A stretch of DNA of 64,000 nt from Rhizobium glycinendophyticum (lineage in GTDB: Bacteria > Pseudomonadota > Alphaproteobacteria > Rhizobiales > Rhizobiaceae): NCBI RefSeq assembly GCF_006443685.1, contig NZ_VFYP01000001.1, forward strand, positions 434,001-498,000, written 5' to 3'. This document shows positions 32,831 through 41,648 of the stretch, piece after piece (within the stretch, counting starts at the first letter, position 1; each line of letters starts with the position of its first letter). Below the pieces are notes generated by a model, which was given only the letters and a program-made list of their open reading frames with translations, was not told the origin of the DNA and made no database searches. The translations under genes were made by a program, and so were the position numbers.

Positions 32831-34801
32831 ATGGGGTTTAATGCAAATAGAGCAGTGCCGTACGACACATCGCGCAGGGACAGGGACGCGGAAGGCACTG
32901 TTGATCCCCCGGGGTTCGGCAAACTCCTTCGTCATCTCAAGAGCCAGTATCATGTCTGGACCAGCGCTACGCGCCGCCGCGCCATGGCGGATGCGTATCG
33001 ACCGATTGTACGGGGTTTTCTGCTGCCAGGTTGTGCCTATTATGTCTTCGTGACATGGGGACACTGGGAAGACGAGACGGGACTCCCGTTCCTGATCCTC
33101 GCCGGCATCAGCCTTTCTACCGCAATCCTTTACGCCATCTTCCGCTGGGTTATGCTGCCTGCTGGTGGCACACCGCTCCGCAGGCTCGAGGCGATCGGTC
33201 TCATCACGAACCTGCTGATGTATGCAAACGTCCTCGCCTATATGACGCTGCATTTCGAAGAGCAGAAGCTCATCTATTTCGTGCTCATGGCGGTGGTTTT
33301 TTCGACCACCGGCGTCACACTGCGGGCAACGCTTGCGAGCGTCGTCATTTCCATCGGCACCCTCTTCATTTTCGCCCGCCAGGCCACGCCCGAGATTGCA
33401 CATCAGTTCGCCTTCATCGGCGTTGCCACCTCCTTCGCCTCGCTGGGCATGGCGACGCTGTTGCGCAAGGCGATCCTGCGCCAGATCGACGCGCGCCTCT
33501 TTGCCGATCAGCTTGCGGCTCTCGACAGTCTGACGGGGATCGCCAATCGACGCTCGATCTTCGCCCGCGTCGACAGGCTGGTGGAGGAGAAGACGCCCTT
33601 TTGGATCGGCATTCTCGACCTTGATGGTTTCAAGTCGATCAATGACATTTATGGCCATGCCGTCGGTGATCATGTCCTGTGCGAAGTCGTGGATCGGCTG
33701 GGCGATCGGGGTGATGCCGGCATCCAGTTCGGCCGCATCGGTGGCGACGAATTCGCCGTTGTCGTCATCGGAGAACACGAGGCAAGCGAAATAGAGGCAA
33801 TCGGCAATGGTCTGATCAAGGCAATCAGCCGGCCCTATGAAATGCAGCCAATGCTGCTTTCCCTGGGAGGTACGATTGGCTTCGCGCAGTTCCCCGCCAT
33901 GGGAGACAGTACGCGACAGATCTACGAGAAGGCTGACTTTGCGCTCTACCGCGGCAAGCAGTCTGCCCGAGGGCAGACGGTGGTCTTTACATCCGACCAG
34001 GATCAGGAGATGCGCGAAGCGCTTTCCCTGGAGCGGGCGCTGCGCGAGGCCAATCTGGAGCAGGAACTCTACCTGCTGTTCCAGCCGCAATTCGACGTCA
34101 AGAAACAGGCAGTCGTCAGCTTCGAGGCGCTTGCCCGCTGGCAAAGCCCGGCCCTTGGATTGGTCCCGCCTGATCGCTTCATCCGTGCTGCCGAGCGGGC
34201 CGGGCTGATCCAGAGTGTCACGCAGGTCCTTTTCAGCAAGGCGCTGGACGCACTAGACCTGTGGCCGGAGCACATCACCATTTCCTTCAATCTCTCGGCT
34301 CAGGACCTGGCCGATCGCGCCTTTCTCTTTTCGCTTGTGGCTCAGGTCACGAAGCGGGGCATCGCGCCGTACCGGGTAGAATTCGAGATCACCGAGACGG
34401 CGGTGATGAAGGACATCGCCGCCTCCAGGCTCCTGCTCGAGGATCTTTCCGGCCTCGGCTTCAGGATCGCCCTCGATGACTTCGGCTCCGGCTATTCAAG
34501 CTTCGAATACCTGGACCAGCTGCCGCTGAACAAGGTGAAGATCGACAAGACATTCGTGCGCAAGGTGGCGCAAAGCGCAACCTCCCGCGAGATCGTCGCT
34601 GGCATCATCACCCTGTGTCGCAATCTCGACCTGAAATGCGTTCTGGAGGGCGTCGAGACGGAAGAAGAGATGCGGAACCTCAGCCCGCTTTCGCCTCAAC
34701 TGATCCAGGGCTATCTCTACGGAAACCCGATGTCACAGCGCGACGTACTCGGCCTGTTGCTCGCGGCAGAGCATGCGGAGGAAGCCGAGTCCACCGCATA
34801 A
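32831..34801 (+). CDS. Membrane GGDEF-EAL protein (diguanylate cyclase/c-di-GMP phosphodiesterase)
   Basis: A 656-residue protein. Residues 1-60 are cytoplasmic, residues 60-230 hold about six membrane helices, then a GGDEF domain with an intact RIGGDEFAVVV, and an EAL domain with FEALARW, IALDDFGSGYSS and EGVETEEE. Both active sites look complete, so it could make or break c-di-GMP. No RxxD inhibitory site is evident. The ATG at 32831 has GAGGGA upstream. The gene stands alone behind hslO. A c-di-GMP-responsive glycosyltransferase may be encoded 9 kb downstream, but a link is only a guess. Confidence 0.88.
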   Translation: MGFNANRAVPYDTSRRDRDAEGTVDPPGFGKLLRHLKSQYHVWTSATRRRAMADAYRPIVRGFLLPGCAYYVFVTWGHWEDETGLPFLILAGISLSTAILYAIFRWVMLPAGGTPLRRLEAIGLITNLLMYANVLAYMTLHFEEQKLIYFVLMAVVFSTTGVTLRATLASVVISIGTLFIFARQATPEIAHQFAFIGVATSFASLGMATLLRKAILRQIDARLFADQLAALDSLTGIANRRSIFARVDRLVEEKTPFWIGILDLDGFKSINDIYGHAVGDHVLCEVVDRLGDRGDAGIQFGRIGGDEFAVVVIGEHEASEIEAIGNGLIKAISRPYEMQPMLLSLGGTIGFAQFPAMGDSTRQIYEKADFALYRGKQSARGQTVVFTSDQDQEMREALSLERALREANLEQELYLLFQPQFDVKKQAVVSFEALARWQSPALGLVPPDRFIRAAERAGLIQSVTQVLFSKALDALDLWPEHITISFNLSAQDLADRAFLFSLVAQVTKRGIAPYRVEFEITETAVMKDIAASRLLLEDLSGLGFRIALDDFGSGYSSFEYLDQLPLNKVKIDKTFVRKVAQSATSREIVAGIITLCRNLDLKCVLEGVETEEEMRNLSPLSPQLIQGYLYGNPMSQRDVLGLLLAAEHAEEAESTA

Positions 34802-34804
34802 GAT

Positions 34805-34924
34805 GCGGTTACGCTGACTTGCCATCGCAGTCACAGCACGTTAGGACATCCGCATCCACTAGGACCCGGTGCAAATCCGGGTGGCTCTTCTGGCCGCCGA
34901 TCCGCCAGACAACCTCAGCAACGC
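34805..34924 (+). promoter_or_regulatory. Compact cobalamin-riboswitch-like RNA upstream of a SulP gene
   Basis: The core CCCGGTGCAAATCCGGG (34865-34881), preceded by TAGGA, matches the conserved hairpin of cobalamin riboswitches. GCCAGACAACCT (34904-34915) resembles the B12 box. A closing stem fits outside both: GCGgTT and GCTGA (34805-34817) pair with TCAGC and AACGC (34915-34924). The usual long central part is missing, so this would be a compact or degenerate form. The SulP gene starts 54 nt later. Confidence 0.45.
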
Positions 34925-34977
34925 AATCCTCCCCCAGTCAGGCTCTGCCCGGCTCGTTGTCCTATTCTGTGGTTTTT

Positions 34978-36447
34978 ATGACATCCTTCATCACCTATCG
35001 ACGCGAGTGGTCCGCCAACCCTCTGCGTGAAATGCTCGCCGGCGCGGTTGCCACTTTCGCGCTCATCCCCGAGGTCATCGCCTTCTCCTTCGTCGCGGGC
35101 GTCGATCCGCAGGTCGGCCTCTTCGCCTCCTTCGTGATCGGCATCGTGATTGCCTTTGCCGGCGGGCGTCCTGCGATGATTTCCGCAGCCGCAGGCTCCG
35201 TTGCTCTCGTCGTGGCACCCTTGGTCGCGGCACATGGTCTGCCTTATCTGCTGGCCGCCGGCCTGCTGGCGGGCCTGATCCAGATCGTCTTCGGCCTTCT
35301 GCGTCTCGGCGCTCTGATGCGCTTCGTGTCGAAATCCGTCCGTACCGGCTTCGTCAACGCGCTGGCAATCCTCATCTTCGCGGCGCAACTGCCGCATATC
35401 CTGGATGGCGGCTGGCTGAACTATGCGATGATCGCAGCCGGCCTTTGCATCATCTATCTCGTGCCTCGGCTGATGACGGCCATCCCGTCGCCGCTGATCT
35501 GCATCCTGGTGCTTACGATCGGCGCCTCGGTCCTCGATCTGCCGGTCCTGACGGTTGCCGATCTCGGTCACCTGCCGGACTCGCTTCCCACCCTTTCCTG
35601 GCTCACTGTGCCGCTCAATCTGGAAACGCTGCAGATCGTTGCCGGTCCCGCAGTGGCCATCGCGATGGTTGGACTGTTGGAATCAATGATGACGGCAAGC
35701 GTGGTCGATGACCTGACGGACACACCGAGTTCCAAGAACCGGGAAAGCACCGGCCTTGGCCTTGCCAATGTCGCTGCCAGTCTCTTCGGCGGCATTGCCG
35801 GTTGCGGCATGATCGGCCAGACGGTCAGCAATGTGAAATACGGTGGCCGCGGCCGCCTTTCCACGCTGTTCGCCGGCGCGCTTCTGCTTGTCCTGATGGT
35901 TCTGCTGAAGCCTTGGGTGTCCCAGGTTCCGGTCGCGGCACTCGTTGCCATCATGGTGATGGTTTCGATGGACACCTTCGACTGGTCGTCGCTCCGGAGC
36001 CTCATTGTGCATCCGAAGATGTCGAGCGTCGTGATGGTCGCGACCGTGATTGTTACGGTGCTGACGGCAAACCTCGCACTCGGCGTCGCCGTTGGCGTGT
36101 TGTTGAGCGGCGTCTTCTTCACCTTCAAGGTCGCGCGCCTGCTGAAGGTCGAGACGGTAGCCGACGAGGCGGCGGGCCTGCTTCGCTACCAGGTCTCGGG
36201 ACAGGTCTTCTTTGCCTCTGCCGATCTCTTCGTCGACGCATTTGATATCCGTGACGCCGAAGGCCTTCGGGTCGTGATCGATCTAACTCAGGCTCATCTC
36301 TGGGACATCACGGCGGTCGCTGCCCTCCACCGTGTCGTCCAGCGGTTCCAGGCGCACGACATCCCCGTAGAGGTGCTGGGCCTCAATCAGGCAAGCGCGA
36401 CGTTGATCGACAGCGTTGGGCCGGCAGGAGAAGCGCGCCCGGCCTGA
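34978..36447 (+). CDS. SulP family anion transporter with STAS domain
   Basis: A 489-residue inner-membrane transporter of the SulP (SLC26) family. It shows 10-12 membrane helices, the SulP signature region ([21 protein letters not shown]) near the N-terminus, and a C-terminal STAS domain from about residue 390 ([16 protein letters not shown]). Known relatives carry sulfate, bicarbonate or dicarboxylates. The ATG at 34978 has no obvious ribosome binding site, which would suit control by the upstream RNA element. Which anion it carries cannot be read from sequence. Confidence 0.85.
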   Translation: MTSFITYRREWSANPLREMLAGAVATFALIPEVIAFSFVAGVDPQVGLFASFVIGIVIAFAGGRPAMISAAAGSVALVVAPLVAAHGLPYLLAAGLLAGLIQIVFGLLRLGALMRFVSKSVRTGFVNALAILIFAAQLPHILDGGWLNYAMIAAGLCIIYLVPRLMTAIPSPLICILVLTIGASVLDLPVLTVADLGHLPDSLPTLSWLTVPLNLETLQIVAGPAVAIAMVGLLESMMTASVVDDLTDTPSSKNRESTGLGLANVAASLFGGIAGCGMIGQTVSNVKYGGRGRLSTLFAGALLLVLMVLLKPWVSQVPVAALVAIMVMVSMDTFDWSSLRSLIVHPKMSSVVMVATVIVTVLTANLALGVAVGVLLSGVFFTFKVARLLKVETVADEAAGLLRYQVSGQVFFASADLFVDAFDIRDAEGLRVVIDLTQAHLWDITAVAALHRVVQRFQAHDIPVEVLGLNQASATLIDSVGPAGEARPA

Positions 36448-36523
36448 CCTCCTATAGGCGACAACAATCCGCCGGGTTCCGAGGGAGCGCGGCGGCTTAA
36501 CATTGTAAAGGCATTGGCGTTTC

Positions 36524-37468
36524 TCAGGCCGGTACGGAGGCCGACCTTTCCGCCAAAGCGGCCTCCACCGCAAGATCCGCCATCGCCAGGATCGCCTCGC
36601 GGGTCGAGGCGGCGGCGATGAAGCGGCCGTTGTGACAGAAGCTGGCGCCCTTGACGCCGCAAATGGCTTCGAGCTCGCCATTGCTCAAGCCCGCCCAGGC
36701 GGCCGGCAAGTCGGCTCGAAGTTCAAAACCTTCGTCCGTTCGGCGGATACCGGTGATGCACCAGTCCTTGTCCCGAGGATGCACCACGAAGAGCAGGTGG
36801 TCGGCACCGGCCTTCACAATGGCCGGGCGGAACGGCATGCCGACGGGAAGTTCCAGCACACGCCCCTCACCAGTCTGCGCGATGGCTGCGGTCACCACAG
36901 ACTCCGCCCGGCATTTGGCGGCACGCTGGGCGATGCCCGCTTCGACGAGGCTCCGGGCGATGGCGAGCGCCGCTTGGAACCCGCGCTCCTCAGCCTCTGT
37001 GCTGCGGTCGTCAAAGACGGGTTTCAGCGTCTCCAAGAGGCTGGGGAGCGTCAGGTCGGCAAGAGGGCCGGCGCTAGCCGGGCTCAGGGCGCCATTGTCC
37101 ATCAGGTCCACCGGCAGCACAAACTTCCGGTCGAAGCCTTGATGAATGTTCTCGATATCGGCTTCGGGAATGCCGAGTGCCGCGAGATAGGCTTGGCCGT
37201 AGTGTTTCCAGACTAGGCCGAACGAGCTGTAGGGCTGGCCGTCGTCGCGCAAGGGCGCGCCGCGCTGGTGGTGGTCGAAGATTTGCGCCTCGGCATCATA
37301 GCGGCCGCCGACATCAAAGATGATCCTGTCTGTCGCCGGCGTGATCCACTCCGGCGCCCGGCTGCGCACGATGCGTGCCTGCGGAAAAAGCCGCGTGAGG
37401 ATGACGCTGGACAGAAGTTCATCGGCATGGAAGCCACCATTATGGGTGACGAGGAAGGCTGGGTTCAT
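36524..37468 (-). CDS. MYG1 family (UPF0160) DHH-like phosphoesterase
   Basis: A 314-residue protein of the MYG1/UPF0160 family, related to DHH phosphoesterases. Metal-binding motifs are THNGGFHADE at the N-terminus (about residues 7-16), an FDVGG near residue 50, and DHHQRG near residue 67. Eukaryotic MYG1 is a 3'-5' RNA exonuclease; bacterial members are little studied. The ATG at 37468 fits the conserved N-terminus. It precedes nothing obvious in the same operon, with apaG 73 nt upstream on the same strand. Confidence 0.85.
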   Translation of the reverse strand: MNPAFLVTHNGGFHADELLSSVILTRLFPQARIVRSRAPEWITPATDRIIFDVGGRYDAEAQIFDHHQRGAPLRDDGQPYSSFGLVWKHYGQAYLAALGIPEADIENIHQGFDRKFVLPVDLMDNGALSPASAGPLADLTLPSLLETLKPVFDDRSTEAEERGFQAALAIARSLVEAGIAQRAAKCRAESVVTAAIAQTGEGRVLELPVGMPFRPAIVKAGADHLLFVVHPRDKDWCITGIRRTDEGFELRADLPAAWAGLSNGELEAICGVKGASFCHNGRFIAAASTREAILAMADLAVEAALAERSASVPA

Positions 37469-37541
37469 GCCGGGATACCTTTTGCCAGACGAAACGGGTG
37501 CCAGCTCTGATAGCGTCCGCCGCAAGCGAACTCAACCCGCT

Positions 37542-37934
37542 CTAGTTCAGCGTACGATGCATGCCCGGGCTGTCGAGAGAAAAGGCAGGAATATCGACAT
37601 CGAACGTCTCCCCATCCTCGGTTTCCATGCGGTACGAGCCGTACATCATGCCAGACGGCGTATCGAGCGGGCAGCCGGAGGAATATTCATAGGTCTCGCC
37701 TGGGTCGAGCCGTGGCTGCTCGCCAACCACGCCTGGGCCGCTCACCTCGTCGACCTGGCCGTTCTGGTCCGTGATATGCCAATAGCGGTGGGTCAGCCGC
37801 ACGGCCGAGCGCGAATGGTTTGAAATCACGATCCGGTAACCCCAGACATAGCGGCTGTCGTCCGGGTCGGACTGTTCCTCGAGATAGTAAGGTTCTACGA
37901 GAACCTCGATGTCCCGTGTCAGTGCGCGATACAT
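37542..37934 (-). CDS. apaG: ApaG protein
   Basis: A 130-residue ApaG (Co2+/Mg2+ efflux-associated, DUF525). It is a single fibronectin-like beta-sandwich domain with the conserved [20 protein letters not shown] and [20 protein letters not shown]. In enterobacteria apaG lies in the ksgA-apaH operon; in rhizobia it sits beside metZ as here. The precise biochemical role is unknown, though it is a domain found in F-box proteins and binds nucleotides in one structure. Length and motifs are normal. Confidence 0.94.
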   Translation of the reverse strand: MYRALTRDIEVLVEPYYLEEQSDPDDSRYVWGYRIVISNHSRSAVRLTHRYWHITDQNGQVDEVSGPGVVGEQPRLDPGETYEYSSGCPLDTPSGMMYGSYRMETEDGETFDVDIPAFSLDSPGMHRTLN

Positions 37935-38065
37935 GCCTGGACCCTGCTCAATCTGCCTGCGTTCATGTCAACATGGAAACCTTCTCACCGGCAACAAGGA
38001 CCGGCGCGACATTTGTAACCATGCCATGGGATAACGACGCAACGGTGTGCGTCAAGGCCGATTGC

Positions 38066-38097
38066 TCAGCCGCAGGCTTGGCTGCGGCTGAATATTT
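38066..38097 (+). terminator. Orphan plus-strand terminator between apaG and metZ
   Basis: Perfect 9-bp arms (38066-38074 with 38083-38091) followed by ATATTTTT form a good terminator on the plus strand, yet both neighbouring genes are on the minus strand. It may end an unannotated small RNA starting in the 191-nt gap, where no other gene is seen. Confidence 0.5.
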
Positions 38098-38125
38098 TTG
38101 GGTTTGGTTCAGTCCTGCGGCGATT

Positions 38126-39304
38126 TCATAGCCCTTTGAGGGCCTTGGCAAAATCTTCCAGCAGGTCAGCAGTGTCTTCGATCCCGCAAGACAGGCGCAC
38201 GGTTCCGCCCGAGATGCCGAGCTCGGCCCGTGCCTCGTCGTTGAGGTTCTTGTGCGTCGTGGTCGCCGGATGGGTGATCAGGCTCTTGGCATCGCCGAGA
38301 TTGTTGGAGATCTTGATGATCTCGAGCGCATTCTGCAGCTTGAAGGCTGCTTCCTTGCCGCCCTTCATCTCGAAGCAGACCAGCGTCGAGCCGCCGGTCA
38401 TCTGCTTGGCGATGATATCGGCCTGCGGATGGTCCTTGCGGCCCGGGTAGATGACCTTCGCGACTGCATTTTGTTCCGCCAGGAAATCGGCGATCGCTGC
38501 TGCATTGGCCGTCTGCTGCTTGACGCGCAGGGGCAGCGTCTCGATGCCCTTCAAAAGCGTCCAGGCATTGAACGGCGACATGGCCGGGCCGGTATGGCGG
38601 AAATAGTCGTGCAGATTCTCATCGATCCATTCCTTCGACGACAGCACCACGCCGCCGAGGCAACGGCCCTGGCCGTCGATATGCTTGGTCGCGGAATAGA
38701 CGACGACATGGGCGCCGAGTTCCAGCGGCTTCTGGAAGAGCGGGGTCGCGAAGACGTTGTCGACAATCAGCTTGGCGCCGATCTGGTCGGCGAGCTTGGC
38801 GACGCCGGCAATATCGACCACTTCGAGCGTCGGATTGGTCGGGCTTTCGAGGAACATCACCTTGGTGTTCGGCCGGATGGCGGCTTCCCAGTTGGCGAGA
38901 TCGCGGCCATCAACGAGCGTGCATTCGACGCCGTAGCGCGGTGCGAGCGTCTCGACGACATAGCGGCAGGAGCCGAATAGGGCACGGGCGGCGACGATAT
39001 GGTCGCCGGCCTTGACCTGGCAGAGCACGGCAGCCGCAACAGCCGCCATGCCCGATGCCATGGCGCGGGCATCTTCGGCACCTTCCAGCAGGCACATGCG
39101 CTTCTCGAACATGTCGTTCGTCGGGCTGCCGTAGCGGGCGTAGATATAGCCGTCATTCTCGCCCTTGAAGCGTGCTTCCGCCGCTTCCGAGCTGTCATAG
39201 ACGAAGCCCTGGGTCAGGAAGATCGCTTCCGAGGTTTCGCCAAAGGGAGACCGCAGCGTGCCGCCATGGACGAGTTGGGTGGCCGGGCGCCAGTTCTTGC
39301 TCAT
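38126..39304 (-). CDS. metZ: O-succinylhomoserine sulfhydrylase
   Basis: A 392-residue PLP enzyme of the Cys/Met metabolism family. It makes homocysteine from O-succinylhomoserine and sulfide in methionine synthesis. The PLP lysine is Lys207 in VVYSATKHIDGQGR; other motifs are YARYGSPTND and VDNVFATPLFQ. The ATG at 39304 is chosen because the upstream extension includes the riboswitch expression platform. A SAM-II riboswitch and a terminator precede it, so S-adenosylmethionine should switch the gene off. Orientation and context match rhizobial metZ. Confidence 0.93.
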   Translation of the reverse strand: MSKNWRPATQLVHGGTLRSPFGETSEAIFLTQGFVYDSSEAAEARFKGENDGYIYARYGSPTNDMFEKRMCLLEGAEDARAMASGMAAVAAAVLCQVKAGDHIVAARALFGSCRYVVETLAPRYGVECTLVDGRDLANWEAAIRPNTKVMFLESPTNPTLEVVDIAGVAKLADQIGAKLIVDNVFATPLFQKPLELGAHVVVYSATKHIDGQGRCLGGVVLSSKEWIDENLHDYFRHTGPAMSPFNAWTLLKGIETLPLRVKQQTANAAAIADFLAEQNAVAKVIYPGRKDHPQADIIAKQMTGGSTLVCFEMKGGKEAAFKLQNALEIIKISNNLGDAKSLITHPATTTHKNLNDEARAELGISGGTVRLSCGIEDTADLLEDFAKALKGL

Positions 39305-39323
39305 GCACGTGCCTTTCGAACAC

Positions 39324-39354
39324 AAAAAAACCGGTCGCGTGAACGGACCGGTTT
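39324..39354 (-). terminator. Terminator between SAM-II riboswitch and metZ
   Basis: On the minus strand AAACCGGTC pairs with GACCGGTTT around a 9-nt loop and runs into TTTTTTT. It ends 20 nt before the metZ start and follows the riboswitch by 13 nt, so it can act as the expression platform. Confidence 0.85.
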
Positions 39355-39367
39355 CGTAAACCCGGTC

Positions 39368-39421
39368 TATTTAGCTACTTGTTTAACGTGGCTGCAAGCC
39401 GACCGGCCAAATCACCACGGG
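39368..39421 (-). promoter_or_regulatory. SAM-II riboswitch
   Basis: Read on the minus strand, the element begins CCCGTGGTGATTTGG and contains GCCACGTTAAACAAG and TAGCTAAA, the conserved blocks of the SAM-II (metA) riboswitch. CGTGG and CCACG form P1. Alphaproteobacterial metA and metZ genes commonly carry it, and metZ follows here. Confidence 0.9.
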
Positions 39422-39501
39422 ATAAGGCTGCCTTACGCCTTCGCGGGCCTTGCGTCAATTGGCGGGCTTTGGTTTTGTCAAGCCCAAACAGGATAGAGAA
39501 A

Positions 39502-40602
39502 ATGACCAGTAAACCCGGCATTCTGGCGGATCGCGCCATCGGCGCCTTGTTCGGCGAGGGGCGGCTGATCAGCGAAGCCATGCTCGACCACGACCAGATC
39601 CAGCCGGCGAGCCTGGATCTGCGGCTCGGCGGCAAGGCGATCCGCGTGCGCGCCAGCTTCATGCCGGGCCGGGCACACACGGTCGCCGAGAAGCTGGAGC
39701 GGCTGACCCTGCACGAAATCGATCTCGAAAACGGCGCGGTGCTGGAAACCGGCTGCGTCTACATCGTGCCCTTGATGGAAAGCCTCGACCTGCCGGCCGA
39801 TATCTCGGCCTCGGCCAATCCGAAGAGCTCGACCGGCCGCCTCGACATCTTCACCCGCGTGATGGTCGATTACGCGCAGGAATTCGACAAGGTGCCGGCC
39901 GGCTACAAGGGAAAGCTCTATCTGGAGATTTCCCCGCGCACCTTCCCGATCATCGTCCGGCGTGGCTCGCGCCTGTCGCAGATCCGCTTCCGCGTCGGTC
40001 ATGCGCTGCTCGCAGAAACCGAACTCTTCGACCTGCACAAGGCCGAGACTCTGGTCGCGAGCGACATGCCCAACGTCTCCGGCGGCGGCATCGCGCTGTC
40101 GATCGACCTCAAGGGCTCCGGCCCGCAAGGACTGATCGGCTATCGTGGCAAGCACCACACCTCGGTCATCGATGTCGACCGCAAGGGCGCTCACGAGGTT
40201 CTGGATTTCTGGGAACCGCTCCACAGCCGTGGCCGCGACGAACTGATCCTCGACCCGGACGAATTCTATATCTTGGTGTCCAACGAGGCCGTGCACGTGC
40301 CCCCGCTCTATGCCGCCGAGATGACGCCCTATGACCCGCTTGTCGGCGAATTCCGCGTCCATTACGCCGGCTTCTTCGACCCCGGCTTCGGCCATGCCCC
40401 GGCCGGCGGCTCCGGCAGTCGCGCGGTGCTGGAAGTCAGAAGCCACGAGGTTCCCTTCATCCTCGAACACGGCCAGGTCATCGGTCGCCTGGTCTACGAG
40501 CACATGCAGGAACGCCCGGAAGGCCTCTACGGTACGGGCCTCGGCTCCAACTACCAGGCTCAAGGGTTGAAACTCTCCAAGCATTTCCGCCTGCCGGAGT
40601 AA
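39502..40602 (+). CDS. dcd: 2'-deoxycytidine 5'-triphosphate deaminase
   Basis: A 366-residue enzyme that deaminates dCTP to dUTP, supplying dTTP synthesis. It is nearly twice the length of E. coli Dcd and carries two copies of the dUTPase-like fold, as in other alphaproteobacteria. The first copy shows IQPASLDLRLG and NPKSSTGRLDIFTRV; the second shows EVPFILEHGQVIGRLVYE. The ATG at 39502 is the first in the conserved region. It is divergent from metZ and shares the 197-nt control region holding the SAM-II element. Confidence 0.92.
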   Translation: MTSKPGILADRAIGALFGEGRLISEAMLDHDQIQPASLDLRLGGKAIRVRASFMPGRAHTVAEKLERLTLHEIDLENGAVLETGCVYIVPLMESLDLPADISASANPKSSTGRLDIFTRVMVDYAQEFDKVPAGYKGKLYLEISPRTFPIIVRRGSRLSQIRFRVGHALLAETELFDLHKAETLVASDMPNVSGGGIALSIDLKGSGPQGLIGYRGKHHTSVIDVDRKGAHEVLDFWEPLHSRGRDELILDPDEFYILVSNEAVHVPPLYAAEMTPYDPLVGEFRVHYAGFFDPGFGHAPAGGSGSRAVLEVRSHEVPFILEHGQVIGRLVYEHMQERPEGLYGTGLGSNYQAQGLKLSKHFRLPE

Positions 40603-40672
40603 CAAAGGCACCGGCAAACCCGGCCGCCGCCGCTTGACACCGGCGGCGAACTGTTGGATTCCTCTCCCCGTC

Positions 40673-40746
40673 GCGGGTGTAGCTCAATGGTAGAGCAGCA
40701 GCTTCCCAAGCTGAATACGAGGGTTCGATTCCCTTCACCCGCTCCA
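40673..40746 (+). tRNA. tRNA-Gly (anticodon CCC)
   Basis: A 74-nt tRNA with encoded CCA. The acceptor stem is GCGGGTG/CACCCGC, the D region AGCTCAATGGTAGAGC, the anticodon loop TTCCCAA gives CCC, and the T-loop reads GGTTCGATTCC. It decodes GGG. The 3' side is followed by a stretch that looks unlike the neighbours in base composition. Confidence 0.93.
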
Positions 40747-40859
40747 GCTCACCGTTGTAAGTGCGCCTAGATTTGCGCCCGTTTGTCCCCCATAGGCGTG
40801 GGACTTCAGAGTAGATAGAGCTATGATGTGGGCATGAGCAGTGATGAGTACGGGCACCA

Positions 40860-41594
40860 ATGCTAAGCTTTGCACGTCAAATTAGACAGAACCTTTTCCC
40901 AAAACCGCGAGAAAAAGGGTTACGGCGTACTCCTTTTTATGTTCGCTATCCCTATTCGGGACGAGTAAGCATTGTCATGGCGGACATGAGGGGGATGTGT
41001 GGCATCGAACGCGGCTTCTTCTTCAATCGGATTCCCAAGTCGGCGAATTCGACCGTGTCGGTGTTTGTTGCCGGCAGCAGTGGTATCTCAAGTGTGCCGG
41101 GCGATCTGGTGGGCAATTGGGCAAAGTATGCCTTCCCGAAGCCGAGTGATCTGGAGACCGAGCAGCTCGAAAAATTCGAAGCTAGTTTCAAGTTCACATT
41201 TGTCCGAAATCCTTACACGAGGGTTCTATCGGCCTACCTGGACAAGGTGAAGACTGGCAAGAAAATGCCCCCTCTGCCGGATTTTTACAGTTTTTGCCAA
41301 TACCTCGATCGGGGAGGCCTGCATGCAAACGCTCATTGGGCACCGCAGTCCAGTTTGCTCTTAATCCCGCTGCATCGGTTCGATTTCATCGGCCGCATGG
41401 AGACCCTGTCTCAAGACATGTCGGTAGTTGGAAGACGATTGGGTTTTCGGGCGGTAGACGGTAATGTTCGTGCGGGGCCAAAATCCACCAATGCGGACAA
41501 GTTGCTGGCTGAACATCTTGATGACGGCAGTCGCCTTATCCTGAATAGGCTGTACGCCGAGGATTTCGACGCCTTCGGCTATACCAAGTTGTGA
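40860..41594 (+). CDS. Sulfotransferase family 2-like protein
   Basis: A 244-residue protein resembling the carbohydrate sulfotransferase family (Sulfotransfer_2). The PAPS-binding motifs are RIPKSANSTVS (about residues 59-69; 5'-phosphosulfate loop) and FVRNPYTRVLSAYLDK (3'-phosphate loop, about residue 118). It may sulfate a surface glycan. The gene lies 113 nt after tRNA-Gly, and the coding sequence looks less GC-rich than its neighbours, which suggests acquisition at the tRNA. It has a weak ribosome site and stands alone. Acceptor unknown. Confidence 0.75.
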   Translation: MLSFARQIRQNLFPKPREKGLRRTPFYVRYPYSGRVSIVMADMRGMCGIERGFFFNRIPKSANSTVSVFVAGSSGISSVPGDLVGNWAKYAFPKPSDLETEQLEKFEASFKFTFVRNPYTRVLSAYLDKVKTGKKMPPLPDFYSFCQYLDRGGLHANAHWAPQSSLLLIPLHRFDFIGRMETLSQDMSVVGRRLGFRAVDGNVRAGPKSTNADKLLAEHLDDGSRLILNRLYAEDFDAFGYTKL

Positions 41595-41648
41595 GCAGGG
41601 TGCAGGTCCACGAGTAGGGCTGGATAGCGTATGGCGTTAGGATCCCCT

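Noticed and set aside
37963..38151. 62-codon minus-strand frame over the apaG-metZ gap
   Set aside because: It overlaps the end of metZ out of frame, has no ribosome site and holds the orphan terminator hairpin.
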